DNA from: Adiantum capillus-veneris
Taxonomy: Eukaryota; Streptophyta; Polypodiopsida; Polypodiales; Pteridaceae
DNA length: 64,000 nucleotides
Reading direction: 5' to 3'
Assembly: GCA_014529385.2 (NCBI GenBank)
Contig: CM043963.1
Location: 7,239,001 to 7,303,000 of the forward strand
In this document: piece by piece, positions 21,661-32,559 of the stretch
Position numbering within the stretch: the first letter of the stretch is position 1
Layout of the letters: each line of letters begins with the position of its first letter
Notes under the pieces: model-generated
What the model was told of the DNA's origin: nothing
Seen by the model: only the letters and a program-made list of their open reading frames with translations
Database searches by the model: none
Position numbers and translations under genes: made by a program

Positions 21661-22260
21661 AGTGGCAGTCCACGTGGACACGCTGGCCACGCCGGCCGTC
21701 GCGTGTCCATGTGGACTCGCCATGTGTACCATCGTCAACTGACGATACACGTGGCAGGCCACGTGGCCAAGAGCACTGCCACGTAGGCAGCATGTCGGCC
21801 ACATGACCTGCCACGTGTATTGTCGCTGGGTGACAATACAGCTAGCATGGCACGTGGCGCCTTTTTAAGCGCCACATGGACTGCCATGTGTACTGTCGAC
21901 CATCGACAATACACGTGCCCGGCCACGTGGCCAACGCGCTGCCTACGTGTTAGCGCGCGTGGCCACGTGGCCTGCCACGTGTACCGTTGATTGATGATGA
22001 TACACGTGGTGAGTCCACGTTGACACGCGACGGCCAGCGTGTCCACGTGGAGTGCCACGTGTGTGATGGGTGTGTGTACTCTGCCTCTGGCCACGCGTTG
22101 GCCAGAGACAGAGTACACACACACGTTACACGCGCAATGGGCGGCCAAGCACCCATGGCCAACGTGTTGGCCATGGGCGGGCACATACCCCCGTGTGGGA
22201 GCGTGTGCCCGCCCCTGGCCAACGTGCTGGCCATGGGCGCTTGGTCGCCCATTGCCAACA
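21661..22260. repeat. CACGTG-rich inverted-repeat array
   Basis: Twelve CACGTG hexamers lie at 21671, 21748, 21760, 21812, 21851, 21912, 21924, 21964, 21976, 22003, 22044 and 22056. They sit in a chain of short hairpins: for example tcgtcaactgacga (near 21732), gtcgaccatcgac (near 21895), tctggccacgcgttggccaga (near 22085) and cccatggccaacgtgttggccatggg (near 22151). CACGTG is the plant G-box core. No ORF is credible. Whether this is a regulatory array or a hairpin satellite is open. Confidence 0.8.
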
Positions 22261-22363
22261 CCCCTCCCTCCTCCCCCTCCATCCCCCTTGCGTTAGTGCC
22301 CTGCCCCCGCCCATGGACAATGCTCCGGCCCGCCCGCCCCCCTTGCCCCGCCTGCCCCCCCTT

Positions 22364-22388
22364 CCCCCCCCCCCCCCCCCCCCCCCCC
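22364..22388. repeat. Poly-C tract of 25 bases
   Basis: Uninterrupted C run inside a very C-rich 250-bp stretch. The following sequence to 22,870 is AT-rich and without a gene. Confidence 0.93.
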
Positions 22389-22875
22389 TAATAGATAGCG
22401 CCCCTGTCCCCACCTCCACCTCTGGCCCAAGCGGCGGCCTTGCATGAAAAACCCGCCCAGCCCCGCCCCTCCTCTCCTTACCCCGCCTCCACCAACGCAC
22501 ACGTCCCCCACCCCCCTTCCTCGTCGCTTGAATGGCGTGGGAGGGGGTGGGGAGTACTATCTCCTAAACGTTCTCTGACTTACAGCATCTTGCTCCTCTA
22601 TCCTTAGCACACCTGATTACTCACACATCTCCTTTACACAAACATTAAAAAAAGAAAATAAAATAAATAAATTTATGTGATCACACAGTCACAAACAAAT
22701 ATTTTGTAACATTTTTTTAAATATTTGGTATTTTTTTACATTGATTTTTTAAAATAATAAAATAATATTAATTTTAAATTTATAACGGCTATATTATTAG
22801 ACGTGAGTATATAAACAATTTGTTTTAGTTTATACAATGTGATCTTGTGCTTAATTATTTGCTTAGCATATTATT

Positions 22876-25800
22876 ATGGCTTGCTCTTTATTTTTCCTGG
22901 GTAAAGAGTTTTCTTATCCTTTTTACAATGGTAAATTCATAATATCTGAATCATTTCTTGTAGAATTAATTTCTCCAATGCAATTTACAACTTTAGATGC
23001 AGTCATCGAAGTAGGTGATATTGAAATGAATTTGCCTCTTGAGAGGACGCTCAACAATTTGGGTGAATTCATCTATGTACTCGATGAGAAACTTTTACGT
23101 AAATACAAAGTCAACGTATCCCATCAAAACAATATGCCGGCTTACCTAGCATGACTCCCATTGCCATTGTGGATAGTCCGTCAAAGATGCAATTCGGTCA
23201 AAAGGAGTTAATAGATCTATGTTATACCCCCCCTCGAGTTTTTCCCTCAAGCAACTTCAAAAGGAGTACAAGACAAAAAATCTTACAGGCCGAAAAGAAG
23301 GGCACATTGACAAAGCTTTTAATGCAAATACAAAAGTGGAACAAGTTATAGAGATTCCAAGGTCTTACAATGGAGATCTCATTCTAGAATTTCCACCTAC
23401 CATGGGAAAGTTGCACCATATGGATGCGATGGAGCATAAGTATGATCCTCATTTGTGGTCGAAGCCTACTACATCAATATTGTTTTTCCAGGTGTAGTGC
23501 GTCTTAGTCATTGCATAGGATCTCTCAAGTGCATGAATGAACAATGTGTCCGCTTGGTTAATTATCATATTCCCAATACAAGTCATTTCAACGGGTACAT
23601 ACAAAAGGCAACTACACCCGGGCAATATTGTAAGAGTGGAGATAAGAGCCTTACATGCCACTTTTGTAAGGCAATTGCTTTTTGTATTGCAACATGTGAT
23701 TGTGTACTATACTATGTGATGCCATCCGATGAGACTGCCACTAGAGTCATGATTCATTGTGGCACACATCGACACGATGTGCGCATCGGTACATCCAAAA
23801 CACTAACAGACAACACCAAGCTGATGGTGCAAAGGATTTTGACTGTTGACCCACACGCAGGAGCCAGGAAGGTTCAAATGTGTTTGGCAAAAGAAATTAT
23901 AAGTACAACACTTCTTTGCAACAACACCAACGAAGGAATTTTAGGCGAGCAATAGCTATTTGCAATCGCTAAGGAGTTGGGGCCATTGGTGCAATATAAT
24001 TGGTATGAGCATTTCCTAGATTCTTATTTTGATGCAAAACTCTATGCTAATTTTTTTATATAATCTAAACACTTTTAGCATTGACAGGTTTTGGAGGTCA
24101 GTATCTATTTTACGTAGAGGGGTTGACAAAGAATCTTTTGGCATTGATGCACTCCTAAAACTGAAGCGAGACTGCACATATGAGTTTTTCCATGGAAGTC
24201 GGTTTCCTGGTCAAGGTATGGAGGGGGAGAAATGTTATGTCTTCAAAATGTCCACAATTGGTCCAGCATCCGGTGTGGACCTAGTGAACTGAATGAGACA
24301 AGATCGGGATGGCGATCTTCGACGTGCGTGGATCCAGTTTAATCACACTAGACGTGTTAATGAATGGGTGACTATGGCCTATCATGTCTATGATCCAAGG
24401 TACATGGCCCACCTTAAGAGATTTGTGGCTTGCCTTTTACTCTCTCTAAAACAATTTGTTTGCAGCATGTAGGACCTTTTGACTATTGCAACTTGTGAAA
24501 TGAAACAGGAAGACATGGAAATGAAATGTTTGTTTTGGGAGTGCCTCAATGATGTAATGATATTGTGTGGGTGTGACAAAGCTAATTTCTTTGGCTACAT
24601 GGCGGATGAAGCTCAAGAAAATTGGAATGCAGTTCGAATTGTTTTCAATGGTGGTGACAAGATCAATACAATGAGCGGTCAAGAGTGTTCTTGTCTTTTC
24701 CATTGGAAGCAAATCTTGAATCAACACACAATGAAGTATGTGGTGCAAGCTTCTCAACACACACACAAAGAAATTTGTGAGGAGTGGAGGCAAACACCAA
24801 CAAAAGAGGCTGCATTAGCAGAGGCTCGTCTGATACGCCAATGGTGGTGTAACAGTCATTGCATAGACCGTAACATTCCATACATGGATTCATGGCTTAG
24901 TTGGTGGGAAATTCGTATTGCACATTGGGGTGGCATTATGACATGCGTAGAAAGTAGCTCTAATGGACCAAACACTCCACGCACTAACCTTGTGGAGAGC
25001 AAGCATGGCAACTGGCTAGCAGGGGAGGGTTTTTGTAAACGCATTTCATTATATGATGCATGTACAACCGACCTTGAGAATTCCATCTTACAGAGCACAA
25101 AGGCCATTTCATACAGCCATGGAAAACACATTGGGAAGGGTCCATCAATACAAAAGCTTACGGAATGCCATGAAAAACGTCCTAGCCAAGTGATAAGAGC
25201 AGTGAATGTGGCTACTGAGGGCACTCCAATGTATAAACAACCAACTCCATTAACAGGAGATAAGGAGAAATTAAGGTAAAAACGCAATCCAAATGAGGTT
25301 ATAAACGTGGAAGATGATGCATCACATAGGCCTGAGTACAACTCGGTCACCAAAGATCGCAAGAAGTGTGGAAGACCACGTAAGATCAACTTTGCAGAAG
25401 AAGGGATATCACAAACCCCAAAATGAAGTACAGGTTCTGGTGGGAAGTATGTAGTTGAGCGCAAGGTCAATGAGGCAATGTGGGCCATACGCCGACCTCC
25501 ATAAGGTAGTAGGGTCACATGTAGTGGCACGCCAAGATGAGGACACATGTGTGGATGCAGTATAGCAAGTTCTAGCCTTGGTATACCAGCCCCATCGTTT
25601 GAAGGATATCGAAAACATCCAAATGGTGTGGTGCATCAATGGTTTTGGTTTTTTCCGAATCATGTCTTGCATTGCCATATAGTAGACCATAACACTGAGC
25701 CGCAGCCTCAGCATCCACCACACACTTGGCCCGTGCATGTGGGCACCAACCTATCGGAGGATGAGGTGAAAATATTGCATGAAGGGGGGTATCAAGTGGA

Positions 25801-26350
25801 GCTAAGCAAAGAAGGAGTATCTAATGTAATGCCAGTTGCTCAAGAACAAAATATGACAAACTCTCCTTTCAAGTCAAAAGATACATCCACTCCTGAAGGC
25901 AGTGCAAGAGCCACAATGCGAGATGGTCTGCGTGTACGGTATCGGATTTCCTTTTCTGAGGATGCTGCTCGCAAGATCAGTTTAGCACTAGTCCTGAGAG
26001 CGAAGGTCGTAGAAGAGATATGTGCAACAGATGGTGTTAATGAGGTCTTCAAAGTAGAGACGAAAAGTGAAGATGGTCATGTCGGGATATACAAAGTTTG
26101 TATTAGCAACCAACCATCGTGCACATGTCGAGACTTCATGGAACGGGTGTCAAAGCAAAAACCATATCTTGCATGTAAACATTTGTATTTTATTTATCTG
26201 CATGTGCTAGGGCTAAGCCAAAATGAGAACATGTTTATCCATCAACCAATCCTGGCAGATGTTGATATATTCAGGGCACTGAGCCGAAGCCGGACTTATG
26301 GATGCATAGCATTTGTCAATTCTCACTTTTTCTTAGTATGCTTTACCTAG
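22876..26350 (+). pseudogene. MULE-like transposase with N-terminal zinc finger and C-terminal SWIM finger, broken
   Basis: Pieces in shifting frames line up as one protein. They are an N-terminal segment (22,876-23,154), a Cys/His region CHFCKAIAFCIATCDC..YYVMP..VMIHCGTHRHDV (about 23,655-23,790) resembling WRKY-GCM1/FLYWCH-type fingers, a middle part (24,080-24,410), a transposase-like core (24,479-25,279) with YMADEAQENWNAVR, CSCLFHW and TNLVESKHGNW, and CTCRDF..YLACKHLYF (about 26,119-26,183), a CxCx(n)CxH SWIM finger. This order is that of plant Mutator-like transposases. A GT-AG intron ending in ttgtttgcag near 24,470 is likely. Stops near 23,150, 23,955, 24,290 and 25,279 break the gene. 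No terminal inverted repeats were found by eye, so it could be a domesticated relative. Confidence 0.6.
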
Positions 26351-26562
26351 ACAACTGTACTACTTTCTATTTTATCTTATGATGGCCACATTTGGATACA
26401 TTCATTTGGAGCTATTTTTCATATTTGAGTACTGGTTGTTTATCTGTCAAATCGTGTATAAAGTAATATAATATTTCCACAGTGGCTATAAATTGCCATA
26501 GCTTGAGTTATTTTTGTGAAAGCATCCACTAGCTTCCTAGCACACCTCTCTTTCTTTTCACG

Positions 26563-26900
26563 ATGTCCGATGATCTTGAGAGTAAAATCAAGTCTGCATG
26601 GGATGCCATGGAAGCCATTCCCAACGGAGAGGCATTGTATGGAGCCAACTGATTTAGGGAGGCTCTAAAGGAAACCATTGATGTGTATCCCCTCTATCGA
26701 TGCCGCAAGAAAATCAATATGTGGAGCTTAATCAATTTGAACAAGATGGGACAACTTGCTTTCTCTTGCTAGAAGAAGATTGGGCTCATCACAGAGGAGG
26801 ATGAGGAGGAAATGATGCAGTAGCTAGGGAACATGGTGAATCTTAATTTTCCACTCGAAGGGAGCACATCAACTCCTAAAACCGGGCCTTCCAGAAGATG
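26563..26900 (+). pseudogene. Short degenerate ORF of unknown family
   Basis: An ATG (MSDDLESKIKSAWDAMEAIPNGEALYG) opens a frame that continues through REALKETIDVYPLYRCRKKINMW and KKIGLITEEDEEEMMQ to about 26,900, with three in-frame stops (near 26,650, 26,770 and 26,821). The composition is protein-like and acidic-helical, so it is likely a decayed coding region, perhaps a second ORF of the neighbouring MULE-like element. I do not recognise it. Confidence 0.4.
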
Positions 26901-27049
26901 AACACTTCTTGTCTATGTAATGCAAGTTTAATAAAATGTAACTTTTTTATTATTAATGGGTGTTCTTGTTTTAAGTACCCTTGTCTCTATTGTTTTTGAA
27001 ACAATTTGTTTAGCTTGCATATCTTTGACTATGTCTCAACCTTCCTAAT

Positions 27050-27164
<115 letters not shown>

Positions 27165-27712
27165 AGATAGAGATATGAAAAAGACGAAAGAGTTGACAAG
27201 GAGGAAGAGAGAATCTTTTTAGGAATCTGCTCACCTGATTCCTAAAAAGCACTCACCAAAAACTGTTCGCCTGGAAATATCCCCCCTGTGGGAGAAGAGT
27301 AGAACAAAGGATGCACTACACCACAAAGTTATCAAAGCAACCTCTTTGAAACATGATCAAAGTGCTAAATTAATTGATTTTTATGATGCCGACAAAATCT
27401 GACGCACTTTAGCAAAGGCGGTACTGTTAACAACACCGTCGACTTAATTAACTACAAATTCAAGAGTTTAAGCTCTCGTTTACAAAAACCTACGCCAAAT
27501 TATTTTAGCCTGCAATGATTCAAGGTGTCTGCCAGTGATCGATGTCGATAATCATAAGACAAACATGTCAATTTACCGCAAAAAGTTCCCCTGTGTTGCT
27601 AGTTCTACTTATTATCTCGGTCACGAATGGTTTCCTCTCTGCAAGAGAGAGAAATAATCCCTCTTTGCTAAGCTCTAACCCTTTTGCTGAGGCTTTTCTT
27701 TGCTTCTCTAAC

Positions 27713-27714
<2 letters not shown>

Positions 27715-27777
<63 letters not shown>
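27715..27777. repeat. (GA)n microsatellite, 63 bp
   Basis: Uninterrupted GA repeat. Confidence 0.97.
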
Positions 27778-27779
<2 letters not shown>

Positions 27780-27993
27780 TTCTTTTCCCTCCCTTGCTTA
27801 CCCTCGAGGGAGAGAAAGACCCGCTTTGCCCCTCAATACGATAGAGAGAACGAGCCCTTTGCTCTTCCTTCCGAGCTCCCGGACTCTCTTCTCTGGTTTG
27901 TGTCACAACTCCCCACACTCTCCTCTCCTCGTTTCCTTTTTCATGCCGAGGACAAAGATAGAGAGAAGGCTTTGCTTCCTTGCCAAAGACGAG

Positions 27994-28093
<100 letters not shown>

Positions 28094-28204
28094 GCCTCTG
28101 TTGAGGATGAGCTGAGAACTCCTTGATCGTTCGAGCTTCCTCTCTTAACCCCCTTCTTTTCTCGCTCGCCACACAAGCCTATTATTAGCCCCCTTTTCCC
28201 CTTA

Positions 28205-28228
28205 AGCAACGACGTCATCGTCGTTGCT
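28205..28228. repeat. Perfect 10-bp inverted repeat
   Basis: agcaacgacg and cgtcgttgct flank a tcat loop. The surroundings (28,090-28,795) show no gene. Confidence 0.7.
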
Positions 28229-28795
28229 AGGGGCGTAAAAGTCATCCCTTGATGATGTGGCAGGGCCAAATCCCGACCAGCACGAGAGAAGCATCAAATG
28301 GAGCGCGAGGCCCTGATGAGTGTTTTTTGTCTCTTGGCCGTGCTCAACCGAGCTCCTTCTTGCCCAGTGCGATCCCTTCTCCTTCTCTTGCGCTACTCAG
28401 TCACTGCTCTCGCCATCGCCCACTTTTTTTTTTCTTTTTCCTTGGCTTCACACCATTTTAAAATTAGGGCGGCCCCCTTTACAATGGGCGGCCAAAGCTT
28501 CCAATGGCTTGGGGGGGCGGATTTTGTAAGGGTACCACATTGGGCATACATGGCGGCCATAGCCCTTGCAAGGGTGCCACTTTTGGCATACATGCCGGCC
28601 ATCATTACACTCCATGAGACGACATTTCAATCAATGAGCTCATCAAGATCTTTTTGTGCTTTCGTAACGGCACCATATTATGCATACACACTGGATGAGG
28701 ATGAGAGCCCTAGACTGACAATATCATCATGGCTTTAACTGCCCGTATCAGCATCTCGCACAATGCCACATGCTTCAAGATGCTAATATAGGTAA

Positions 28796-29026
28796 TTGCA
28801 TTTTGAGAGAGACCCTGTCTTTGAAAATAGCCAGCTTCCTGGCCCTACCTTTGTTGGGTTTATCCCGCAATCATTGTATTCCAAGAGACGACATTCCAGA
28901 AATGATACTCCTCAAGAACTTACTGCTCTCACATATCAAAACCTGGATGAAGCTCAAAAATTCCTAGATAGCACTCCGATCGAGCCGACCGGACTGGTAC
29001 TGAACCGACCCCCGGCGAATCTTTAA
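28796..29026 (+). CDS. Short hypothetical ORF
   Basis: 76 codons ending in a Pro-rich tail (PIEPTGLVLNRPPANL). There is no recognised domain and no upstream partner frame. It lies beside the 3' end of the G2 Gypsy remnant and may be part of an LTR or of an unrelated decayed gene. The sequence from 29,027 to 29,500 is non-coding. Confidence 0.2.
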   Translation: MHFERDPVFENSQLPGPTFVGFIPQSLYSKRRHSRNDTPQELTALTYQNLDEAQKFLDSTPIEPTGLVLNRPPANL

Positions 29027-29524
29027 CGACCAATATCTTGGCAACCGGAACTCCAATTGCTTATTTGAAAGGACTGACGCGCTCCACAAAGTGAGAACTT
29101 CAGGTGCGTGCTTTCACTTCATTTTTGTCCCCTCAGCTGCAGTTGCCCAATCCAGTATGGATGTGCAATTGACTGAACCTTCAAACTGCCATAACTTTTG
29201 CATCGTTGCTCCAATCGACGAGCCGTAAAGGCAGGCTGGTAGAGCACTTCAAGCATTATAGTTTTAGATCATAATCTCCCATATGTGCTCACTTCAAGCA
29301 TAGTCCTTTTTAGCATAATTAAGGCATGTGTTGGCCCTTTTAGCCGCATTTGGCATACATTCAACATTAAACTTGGCCTATTACCAGGCCCTGAACACTA
29401 TTCATTAATCATGTAAGCTTCAACAAGCTTGATGTGCATTTTTCTGGTATCTTTCTTGGCATGGGAGCGGAGTTGCACACGACATCCACTCCCTCTGAAC
29501 TTGCACAGCCTCCGGTCTATGCCA

Positions 29525-30497
29525 ACTGCACTTATGATGCTTCATCAAGACCATCATCAGACTCATCATCTGATGCATACATAACACTATCTTCAGGAGG
29601 TTGATCTGTGTTGAAATCTTCAATATTAATCTCACTATCTTGTTGCTTAAATAAAACTCTTTCCCGTGCAATGGGCACCTTGAGCTCAGTGCCATCAAGC
29701 TCGCATAACTTATAGGTCGCATTATCATAAACATGAAGTACTACATATTGGCCAAACCATCATTTAACCATCTTTTGCATAGCAGTGTACTGGTTCTCCA
29801 GGCTACTTTCATATACAAGGACCCAATCCCCATCTTTAATAGCATGAGGTCGTAGTCTGTGCTTACCATCAAATGCTTCTTTATTTTTCAACCTTGCTTC
29901 CTTAAGCATTACTTTAGCCTATTCGATATCTTCCTGACGCCTTTCAAGTTGGCAAATGTGCAAGGCAAGAAAATCTTCTGTAGATATACCTCCTTCCCAT
30001 GGCATTACGGTCCAAGAAATAACTGCTTCCTCTGTAGGCATAATGGGTTTTTGCTCATACATTAGCTCAAATGGCATAAAACCTGTTACTAAACTATGAG
30101 TAGGTCGATTAGCCCATAAAGAAATTGGTAGGAATTAAGGCCAATCACCAATATGTCCCTGGCATGCCTTTACTAAAGCTTTAACAATAGGTGGATGCCC
30201 TCTTTCACTTTTACCATTACCCTCTGGATTGTATGATGTAGTGAGAGCCAATTTAATGCCCAAGCGAGCAAATAAATTCTGCGCTTCATGTGTATCCAGC
30301 TCTCCTCTATCAGCAGTAATTCTACCAACACATTCATACCTTGAAACAACATCCACAAGCAAAAACTTCCATACAGAATTGGTAGCTTTCGTACGCAAAG
30401 CTCTGCCTTCCACCTGATTAGTAAGATCTTCTCTAGCAAGAACAATATACTACATCTGCCAAATACCTATTGGCATGGTAATCAGGTCCACCACCCA
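29525..30497 (-). pseudogene. G2 Ty3/Gypsy integrase core and C-terminal part
   Basis: The minus strand reads VVDLITMP, VEGRALRTK, RITADRGELD, LALTTSYNPEGNGKSERGHPPIVKAL, then WANRPTHSLVTGFMPFELMYEQKPIMP, KDGDWVLVYESSLE and TYKLCELDGTELKVPIARERV. This is an integrase core with catalytic D in VDL, D in TADRG and E in GKSERGH, plus the C-terminal DNA-binding part. It differs from the G1/element 2 family (GHxPI instead of TNKIL). Stops occur at several points. The reading continues on the far side of the CACTA insertion at 36,350. Confidence 0.85.
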
Positions 30498-30529
30498 CTT
30501 TACTACAACAAAAGAAGGTGTTATCGATG

Positions 30530-30720
30530 CATATATCGACGCTGCCCGTCTCTATGAGTGTCGCTGTGAAACCAGTCGCTATTAGCGACGCAGATAGCGG
30601 CGCATATAGCGACGACCATAGTAGAAAATTTTTTTCCTGGGCAGAGGGCAGGTAGCCTGGCCTGTGCCCAGTTAAAAGATGGACACAGCCATAGCCAGAC
30701 TTCCTGCCCTCTGCCCAAGA
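30530..30720. repeat. CACTA left subterminal region with nested hairpin
   Basis: Short motifs atatcgacg, gtcgctat and atagcgac are repeated at 30,530-30,620, and their complements recur at 36,205-36,330. At 30,638-30,717 two perfect 15-bp arms (tgggcagagggcagg and cctgccctctgccca) enclose further inverted segments. Subterminal repeats of CACTA elements are transposase-binding sites. Confidence 0.75.
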
Positions 30721-30894
30721 AAGTGAGCAGCACCAAAATATCAACCATGCTCCCGCGCGCAAAAATTTCTTCAGAGTTCCCTTTGTTTTTACATAAACTT
30801 TTCAAAAAAAACCATATCATGTATATGCCTCCTACATGCTATCCATGTAGGATCTCACATGAGATTTAAGGCCAATGAAAGACAACCGTACCAA

Positions 30895-31125
30895 CTGAAA
30901 AGCATAGCCATAACTTAAAAGCATAACCATAACAAACCATAACCATAACTTAAAACCATAACCGGCTATAAGCACTTTGATCAAAACCATAATGCAGATA
31001 ACCATAACCATAAACAAAATTAACAATAACCATAAGCATAACCAGAAAGAGAAACAATAATTGTCTATACAATGACAATGACAATAATCATAACCATAAG
31101 GGAAACAATAACTGTCTGAACACTA
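30895..31125. repeat. Degenerate (ACCATA)n / ATAACC repeat
   Basis: About 230 bp dominated by aaccataacc, agcataacc and acaataa units, with no open frame. It lies between the subterminal region and the TNPA-like ORF. It is not telomeric (no cccta units). Confidence 0.75.
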
Positions 31126-31525
31126 ACTGTTTGTACAAAAAAGAGACACAGAAGCGTGTCTGTGTCTCACAAAGCATATAGATGAAATCTGGTCCACTAA
31201 TGACTAGGCGTCGAAACCTGCACATAGGACAACTCACAAAACTAGTATTGATATTACTTCACATATACTGACTTAATTAAATAAACTCACACATATTAAC
31301 GTCTCACCTCAAGCGATCAGCGAAACTGTAAGGCCTCCCAGTCTACAGGCTCTCCTGAAGCTTCAAGATCATTCAGTACTTCATAGATACCTCTGCGATA
31401 TCCATCTGACTCCTCCTCACATGATGGAGCTCGATGCATCGCAAGATTCTGCGTTTATACAAAAATCAAAGTAATAAGAATACATGATTCATCGCGTTTT
31501 AAAAAACACCATAGTTAAGATTGGA

Positions 31526-32467
31526 TTAGAAAATCACAAACTCATAGCGAAAGGTGTCGAAGCCTCCGCTACCAAGATGAGATGTCCCCCTAGTCATCTG
31601 TCGTACCTGCGCGGCCTCACGCTGCTGTCTGAACCACGTGGCTGCTGTCCGCTCATCCTCCCTGATGTGCAGCCACGTCTCGTGTGGGATGCCCGAAGGC
31701 TTCGGCGAGTCGGTCCTGAAAGCCTTCCGAGCTGCATCTCGTCGATGTTTGATGGTGTCCCGTGAAACACCCTTGATCCACCGCACCGAAGCAACGGAAG
31801 AACCCGGAGCAGGCTGGTACTCTCTCAGGATGGTCTCCACTATGTAAGTGACTTTTTTCTTTTCTTGCTGATCCCAAGACGTCAGAATGCTGGTCGAAAA
31901 CTGCAGCTCCATGAGCTGGCGAATCCACTGTCGCATCTCAGTCCCGACTCTATCCATGTCAACAGAACCATCTTCCCGTACAGTATAGAGCTTGGAGGCA
32001 CTAGGATCGTGTGCCCCCCAAGGTGTCCGAGGTGTGCCAAGAGGTGTGTCGAGAGGTGTGCCTGGGTAAGACAGGGGTCGTGAGCGAGGAGGGGTCGAAG
32101 CATCTGTGGACCCTCCTCCACAGCAACCACCACCTCTACCTGACGATCACCGAGATCGGCGAGTGCACCTGTGCTACGGATATGAGGACGTACCCGCCTG
32201 TGCTCCACCCCTAGGTGTCGAAGCGGCCGTGATGGGAGACGAAGGCGTCGTACCCATAGGCGTCCTGAACCCCGTAGGCGTCCCCCCCCTAGGCGTTGGT
32301 CCCTCGGGTGTGAAGCCCGGAGGCATAGTACCCGTGCCTCTGGCTACCCAGTACTGAGAAGCCTCTGCCATCTGAGCAGGCGTCATCCATGTAACGAAGC
32401 CCATGAATGCATCTGCACTCATGGAAGCGGGATCTGGAATCTCTTCTGCCATACTAAAGTCCTGCAC
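31526..32467 (-). pseudogene. CACTA second ORF (TNPA-like)
   Basis: Two minus-strand ORFs follow the TNP2 gene. The first, 32,174-32,467, has MSADAFMGFVTWMTPAQMAEASQY and then a Pro/Gly/Thr-rich run with repeated TPxG units. The second, 31,526-31,957, has MRQWIRQLMELQFSTSILTSWDQ, IKHRRDAARKAF and IPHETWLHIRE, resembling the conserved region of plant Ptta/En/Spm transposase-associated proteins. The gap between them (31,960-32,170) has broken frames. Such proteins bind the subterminal motifs. The assignment rests on position and partial resemblance. Confidence 0.5.
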
Positions 32468-32559
32468 AAAGAAAGTAAAATAAAGCGTCAGAACACAGTT
32501 GTTTAAATTAACTTTAAGATTAATTTTAAATCAAAGTCTTCACACAAACACTTACAGGC

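Noticed and set aside
21200-21814. Overlapping ORFs rich in CVCV or THTH up to 204 codons
   Set aside because: Products of the TG/CA repeat; open in several frames on both strands at once.
22126-22511. Pro-rich and Gly-rich ORFs near 22.3 kb
   Set aside because: C-rich sequence open in several frames; no conserved motif.
24856-25548. 230-codon minus-strand ORF opposite the MULE-like core
   Set aside because: Mirror of the coding strand; the plus strand has the recognisable motifs.
30895-31125. Interstitial telomere repeat
   Set aside because: Units are ACCATA/ATAACC, not CCCTAAA.
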